8,539 bases of DNA from Rhodothermaceae bacterium (GTDB taxonomy: Bacteria; Bacteroidota; Rhodothermia; Rhodothermales; Rubricoccaceae), in NCBI GenBank assembly GCA_013003465.1, contig JABDIZ010000390.1, forward strand, positions 1 to 8,539, read 5' to 3'. Each line of letters starts with the position of its first letter. Position 1 is the first letter of the stretch. The notes beneath the pieces are model-generated. The model was not told the DNA's origin, searched no databases, and was given only the letters and a program-made list of their open reading frames with translations. Made by a program: the position numbers and the translations under genes. Below are positions 4,799-8,539 of the stretch, in pieces.

Positions 4799-6496
4799 AT
4801 GTGCCGTTCTGCCCGCTGTCTGCTGCCGATGCTCTGCGCCCTGTGGCTCAGCCCCTCGGCGTATGCCCAGTCAGCGGACACTACGCGAGGCAGCGCGCAG
4901 GCGGAAGCCTTGTTCGTCCGGGCCCTCACCGAGGTCTTTCTGGAGGACCATGAGCAAGCCATCACGCTACTCGACCGCGTGCTCGAACTCCGCCCGCGCG
5001 AGCCCGCCGTCCTGGCGGCCCTCGCAGAGTCGCACAAGGCGATGGGCCATTCAGCAGAGGCACTCTACTTCGCTGCCGAGGCCGTCGAGCACAGCCGCGA
5101 CGAGCCCGACTTCTACCTCACGCTCGCCAAGCTCCAGACGGAGACCAATCAGCCCGAGGCTGCCATCGCCACGTACGAGGCCCTGCTGCGCCTGACCCCC
5201 GCCAACACAGCGGCACTCCGTGACCTCGGCCGCCTGCATGAGCGCACGGGCCAGTACGAGGAGGCGCTTCGTACCTATCAGCAACTCCTCGAGCTCGACC
5301 CCGAAAATGCGGCCCTCCTGCTGCGGATGGAGGCCATCTATGCTCGCCTCGGCGACCCGACCAACGCGCTGCGCATGCTCGAAGCGGCTGTGGCGACCGT
5401 CCCGAACGAGCGCACGCTGCTGATCCGCCTGGGCATGGCCTACCGCGACGCCGCGCGCTGGCCTGACGCCGCCGACGTGTTCGAGCAACTCGTCGCCCGC
5501 GATGCTGGAGATTCCGAGGCGGTGCTGTTCCTCGCCGGAGCGCTCGACGCGATGGGCGAGACCGAACGCGCAGCCATCCTGCGCAATGGCCTTCAGACGA
5601 CCGATTCGCCCGAGGACCGATTGCGTCAGGCGGCGCTCCTCTATGCCCAGATCGAGGACAATCCGGATGCCGCCGACGAGGCGCTGCACCTCCTCGAACC
5701 CTTTGCCGAGGACGACAACGCCCCGACAGAGGCGCTTTTCATGCTCGGCGACCTCCTCTACCACGCCCGTGACCACGGCCGGGCGGCCGAGGTCCTCATG
5801 CGTGCCCTCGACGACGACCCACGCAAGCCCGGCGTCTGGGAGCAGGCGGCCGCTTCGTTCTTCTACGACGGCCAGATCGAGGAAGCGATTGAAACCACCG
5901 AGACTGCCCTGCTGCTCTTTCCGGGCCAAGTGGGGCTCCTCCGCCTTCAGGGCTATGCGCTGGCCAAGGCGGAGCGTCCCCGCGAAGCCCTCCAGTCGCT
6001 CGACAAAGCCATCCAGATCCTCGCCGAGGACGGCGACCAGCCGAAGGTCCACGCCCGTTTGCTCGCCTTTAAGGGCGTCTTGCACGACGAGCTAGGCGAG
6101 ACGGCTGAAGCCGATGCCGCCTTTGAAGTAGCACTGGAGGTGGGACCCGGCAACGCCCTTGCCCTCAACAACTACGCCTATATCCTCGCAGAGCGGGGCG
6201 AGCGCCTCAATGATGCCCTAGCGATGGCAGAAGAGGCCGTCGCAGCTTACCCGGACAACGCCTACTTCCTCGACACCCTCGGCTGGGTCTACTTCAAGCT
6301 GGAGCGCCTGGATGAGGCCGCGGAAGCCATCGAGCGCGCCGTCGCAGCCGACAACCAGTTCCCGATTCTGCTGGAGCACCTGGGCGACATCTATGCGGCT
6401 CAGGGCCGCGACGCAGAGGCGCGCACCGCCTGGGAACGCGCCCTCGATCTTGATCCCGACAACGAAACGCTTCGCGAGAAGCTGAGTGGGCGTTGA
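4799..6496 (+). CDS. Secreted tetratricopeptide-repeat protein
   Basis: The preferred ATG at 4799 gives 565 residues with a Sec signal peptide (a CLLPMLCALWL hydrophobic core, AYA cleavage after residue 23). Nearly all of the mature protein is TPR helical pairs. Clear units with the A-x-x-x-A and W/L-x-x-L-G patterns include EQAITLLDRVLELRP (52-66), AAIATYEALLRLTP (121-134), YEEALRTYQQLLELDP (153-168), the 357-375 region (DGQIEEAIETTETALLLFP), 434-450, the 490-515 region (FLDTLGWVYFKLERLDEAA) and 526-553. The final repeats, NNYAYILAERGERLNDAL then LGWVYFKLERLDEA then EHLGDIYAAQG, are typical of the TPR protein found next to DUF4292 in Bacteroidota. It is a periplasmic or outer-membrane scaffold with no catalytic site. 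An in-frame TTG at 4772 adds nine residues that spoil the signal peptide. DUF4292 and EnvC-like genes follow. Confidence 0.9.
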   Translation: MCRSARCLLPMLCALWLSPSAYAQSADTTRGSAQAEALFVRALTEVFLEDHEQAITLLDRVLELRPREPAVLAALAESHKAMGHSAEALYFAAEAVEHSRDEPDFYLTLAKLQTETNQPEAAIATYEALLRLTPANTAALRDLGRLHERTGQYEEALRTYQQLLELDPENAALLLRMEAIYARLGDPTNALRMLEAAVATVPNERTLLIRLGMAYRDAARWPDAADVFEQLVARDAGDSEAVLFLAGALDAMGETERAAILRNGLQTTDSPEDRLRQAALLYAQIEDNPDAADEALHLLEPFAEDDNAPTEALFMLGDLLYHARDHGRAAEVLMRALDDDPRKPGVWEQAAASFFYDGQIEEAIETTETALLLFPGQVGLLRLQGYALAKAERPREALQSLDKAIQILAEDGDQPKVHARLLAFKGVLHDELGETAEADAAFEVALEVGPGNALALNNYAYILAERGERLNDALAMAEEAVAAYPDNAYFLDTLGWVYFKLERLDEAAEAIERAVAADNQFPILLEHLGDIYAAQGRDAEARTAWERALDLDPDNETLREKLSGR

Positions 6497-6504
6497 GGGT
6501 CATG

Positions 6505-6528
6505 AGCCCGGGCTACGCGAGGCGCCTC
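6505..6528. repeat. Two perfect 10-bp palindromes after the TPR gene
   Basis: AGCCCGGGCT (6505-6514) and GAGGCGCCTC (6519-6528) are each perfectly self-complementary, with 4 bases between. They begin 9 bases after the TPR stop codon. With no loop they are better suited to binding a dimeric protein than to forming RNA hairpins, and no T run follows. They may be a transcription boundary or GC-rich coincidence. The rest of the 176-base gap before the next gene shows nothing clear. Confidence 0.4.
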
Positions 6529-6672
6529 ACGCCGCGGTCTGAATTGCTTACGTCATCCGGGGCTCTCCTCCAGCGCCTTGCCCGCGCCGCGATTCGCTCT
6601 CGCTCGCCTGTGAACTCTAATCCTCAACGCCCTCCTAGCGGACGGTAAGCGCGTCTGCGGTATCGTTCTCCT

Positions 6673-7461
6673 ATGCACCACACCCGTTTTGCCCTCGGCC
6701 TTCTGGCCACGGCCCTCTGGCTCACCGGCTGCTCCGGCCCGCTCGTCCGCAACGCTCCTGACGCCGAGGCTCCTGCCGATTTCCCGAACCACTCGGCGCT
6801 ACAGATCGTCCAGCAGGTGACAACCTCGACGGACGGCCTCACCGCGTTCAGCAGCGAGGCGCGCGTCCAGATCGAGAGCCCGAGCCTCTCGCAGAGCATA
6901 GGGGCCAGCCTGCGCGCGAGCCTGACCGATTCGGTCTACGCCTCTCTTCGCGGCCCCTTGTCCATTAGTGTCGGGCGCGGCCTCGTCACCGCCGACTCGT
7001 TCCTCGCCTACGACCGTCTCAACCGCCGCTTCTACCTGGGCACGCTCGCCATGGCCGACCGCTACGTGCCGGGAGCAGGCGAGCCCGGTATGCTCGCCCG
7101 GACACTCATCGGCCACCTCGTTCCCGAGATCGAAGTCCCCTGGCAGGTCACCCCGAATGCCGCAACGTATGTCCTCACCGAGCCGGGCACCGAGGTCCGC
7201 CGTCGCTACACCGTAGACCCGGCCCTCTGGCGCGTGACGGCCTACGAAGAACTCGCCCCTGATGGTACCGTGCTCAACCGCCGCACCTTCACAGCCTTCG
7301 ATGTAATCGAGGGCCTCGTGGCGCCACGGCAGATCACCCTGGCCAGTCCGCCCAGCGCCTCGGAGATCGTCATCGAGCATCGGCGGCTCATTCTCAACCC
7401 GGATGACCTCACGTTTCCCTTCCAGCGCCCCAGCGACGTGGAGACGATCCGGCTCGATTGA
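6673..7461 (+). CDS. DUF4292 domain lipoprotein
   Basis: The 262-residue product has a lipoprotein signal peptide ending in the canonical lipobox LTGC, with the lipidated Cys at residue 20. A flexible linker (about 21-40) precedes the domain. The mature part begins with helix ALQIVQQVTTSTDGLTAFSS, followed by alternating strands including ASLRGPLSISVGRGLVTADSFLAYDRLNRRFYLG at 90-123 in segments. This matches DUF4292, whose fold is thought to resemble the LolA/LolB lipoprotein carriers. It probably sits in the outer membrane facing the periplasm, and a part in lipoprotein or envelope assembly is inferred, not shown. It lies 176 bases after the TPR gene and 98 bases before the EnvC-like gene, in the order commonly seen in Bacteroidota. 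No Shine-Dalgarno sequence is present. Confidence 0.88.
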   Translation: MHHTRFALGLLATALWLTGCSGPLVRNAPDAEAPADFPNHSALQIVQQVTTSTDGLTAFSSEARVQIESPSLSQSIGASLRASLTDSVYASLRGPLSISVGRGLVTADSFLAYDRLNRRFYLGTLAMADRYVPGAGEPGMLARTLIGHLVPEIEVPWQVTPNAATYVLTEPGTEVRRRYTVDPALWRVTAYEELAPDGTVLNRRTFTAFDVIEGLVAPRQITLASPPSASEIVIEHRRLILNPDDLTFPFQRPSDVETIRLD

Positions 7462-7559
7462 GCCGCCTGGGATCGGTCCATTGGATCGGGGGCTATCCAC
7501 TTTATCTTCCAGGGTCCGCGCCGATATCCTGAGCCTTCGGCCTGACCGTCCCCCACTCC

Positions 7560-8539
7560 ATGCTGTCCATCCCGCTCGCGGGGCGACCCTGTGCTGTCGT
7601 CCTTCTTCTGTTCGCACTCGTCGTCCCAGCGGCGGCGCAGGATCGTGCGGCTACCGAGCAGCGCCTGGAAGCCCTGCGCGAGCAGATCAGTGGCGTGCAG
7701 GGCCAGATCCAGCAGGCACAGACCGAAGAGGCAGGCGCCCTCGCCGCCCTGGACGGCATCAGCACAGAGATCAGGCTGCGCGAGGAGTTGGTCAACAGCT
7801 ACCGGAGCCAGCTCGACACACTGCGCCGTGAGACGAACGCGCTCCGCTCGTCCATCCAGCGGCTCGAAGGCGAGATCGAGGAGGCGCGCACGTCGTACCG
7901 GCAGCACGCCCGCCACGCCTACACACGCGGGCGACCGAACGACCTCGCCCTCATTCTCTCCGCCGGGACGATCGCGCAGATGGTGGCGCGGGCCCGCTAC
8001 CTCCGCCAGTTCGCCGAGCGCCGCCGCCGCCAGGTGAGCCGTATCGCGGAGAAAACGACCGAGCTTCGCTTCCGCGAGCAGTCGCTGAACGCCTCCGTGC
8101 AGGAGACGCAACGGTTTCTGACGGCGAGCCAGTTCGAGCAGAGCGAACTGACGCAGCGCCGCCGCGAGCGCGAGGGCCTCGTGCAGCAAGCCCGCCGCCG
8201 CCGGAGCCAGCTCGAATCGGAACTGGCGCAGCGGCAAGCGGACGCCCAGGCCCTCGAAGGCCTCGTCGCCGAGTTGGTCGCCGCCGAACGCCGCCGGGAG
8301 GAAGAAGCTCGGCGCCAGCGCGAAGCCGCCGCCGAGGAGAGCCGTCGCGAAGCGGCGTTGGCCGAACTCCGCCGCCGCGAGGCTGCGCAGGGCAACCCGA
8401 GCGCCGCCGCGGAGGAGCCCGCCGCGCCGCCCGCCCTGCCCCCGGCTGAGAGCCGCAGCGTCACCCTCACCGGCTCGTTCCGCGCCAACCGCAGCCGCCT
8501 CCCCTGGCCCGCCGACGGCACGGTCACGGGCACCTTCGG
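7560..8539 (+). CDS. Murein hydrolase activator EnvC-like protein, M23 family (3' end beyond window)
   Basis: From ATG 7560 the frame stays open to the window end (326 codons plus two bases). A Sec signal peptide (VVLLLFALVVPAAA, cleavage after residue 26) leads into long coiled coils at about 30-118 and 155-275, rich in Gln, Glu and Arg. Between them is the ARHAYTRGRPNDLALILSAG region (117-136) and the segment MVARARYLRQFAERRRRQ, the hinge typical of EnvC-like proteins. A Pro/Ala linker (about 281-297) precedes FRANRSRLPWPADGTVTGTF at 307-326, the start of the M23/LytM domain (family form LPWP-x-G-x-V-x-x-x-FG). The catalytic or pseudo-catalytic HxxxD and HxH residues lie outside the window, so whether it is an active peptidase or only an amidase activator cannot be decided. 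In E. coli EnvC activates septal amidases with FtsEX; here a similar role in cell separation is inferred. Confidence 0.92.
   Translation, partial: MLSIPLAGRPCAVVLLLFALVVPAAAQDRAATEQRLEALREQISGVQGQIQQAQTEEAGALAALDGISTEIRLREELVNSYRSQLDTLRRETNALRSSIQRLEGEIEEARTSYRQHARHAYTRGRPNDLALILSAGTIAQMVARARYLRQFAERRRRQVSRIAEKTTELRFREQSLNASVQETQRFLTASQFEQSELTQRRREREGLVQQARRRRSQLESELAQRQADAQALEGLVAELVAAERRREEEARRQREAAAEESRREAALAELRRREAAQGNPSAAAEEPAAPPALPPAESRSVTLTGSFRANRSRLPWPADGTVTGTF

Noticed and set aside
5051..6085. 344-codon open frame on the minus strand inside the TPR gene
   Set aside because: It lies antisense to a clear TPR gene with repeats matching in the + frame; GC-rich codon use keeps the opposite frame open, and the product shows no recognisable domain.
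7470..7489. GGATCGG direct repeat (7470-7476 and 7483-7489) before the EnvC-like gene
   Set aside because: Two 7-base copies 13 bases apart without symmetry or further units are not enough to support a binding site.
7481..7510. Possible Bacteroidota promoter before the EnvC-like gene (TTG, 19 bases, TATCTTCC)
   Set aside because: Spacing fits, but the second box matches only four of the six defined positions and a TTG triplet is common, so the match is not better than chance.
7242..8237. 331-codon open frame on the minus strand across the DUF4292 end and EnvC start
   Set aside because: It crosses two well-supported + strand genes and has no recognisable family; long shadow frames are expected at this base composition.

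Overview
The window (roughly 60-65% GC by eye) looks like ordinary chromosome from a Bacteroidota-type bacterium, most plausibly of the Rhodothermota/Rhodothermales branch. This placement is an inference. It rests on a TPR protein - DUF4292 lipoprotein - EnvC-type M23 protein cluster, a DUF2147 protein, and a general lack of Shine-Dalgarno sequences before starts. No rRNA, tRNA, CRISPR array, insertion sequence, integrase or phage gene was seen.

Layout. Bases 1-60 are the tail of an unidentified + strand gene. A complete molybdenum-containing methionine sulfoxide reductase (msrP, 152-1207, +) follows, with no msrQ partner beside it on the 3' side. Next come three minus-strand genes: a small two-helix membrane protein resembling DUF3592 (1245-1754), an HNH nuclease of the standalone type common in Bacteroidota (1850-2359), and an exported DUF2147 protein (2557-2991). 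A fourth minus-strand gene, a YfcC-family carrier of the DcuC/ArcD superfamily, occupies 3151-4599. From a divergent intergenic region the strand switches to + for a secreted 565-residue TPR protein (4799-6496), a DUF4292 outer-membrane-type lipoprotein (6673-7461) and the first 326 residues of an EnvC-like murein hydrolase activator (7560 to the window end). That last gene is open at the window edge.

Functional picture. The right third is a cell-envelope cluster: periplasmic TPR scaffold, lipoprotein with a LolA/LolB-like look, and EnvC-like activator of peptidoglycan cleavage. The left part is unrelated housekeeping: periplasmic protein repair, a nuclease, small envelope proteins and a carboxylate or amino-acid carrier.

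No clearly new system is visible in the coding content. The most unusual structure is between genes. Degenerate 7-bp repeats of two different sequences flank both ends of the DUF3592-like gene, and one set forms an inverted hairpin pair. A 12-bp repeat encodes that protein's C-terminal tail. The 197-bp gap between DUF2147 and HNH contains several perfect GC-rich hairpins, two of them mutually exclusive. A long imperfect hairpin lies between the divergent carrier and TPR genes, and two perfect 10-bp palindromes follow the TPR gene.
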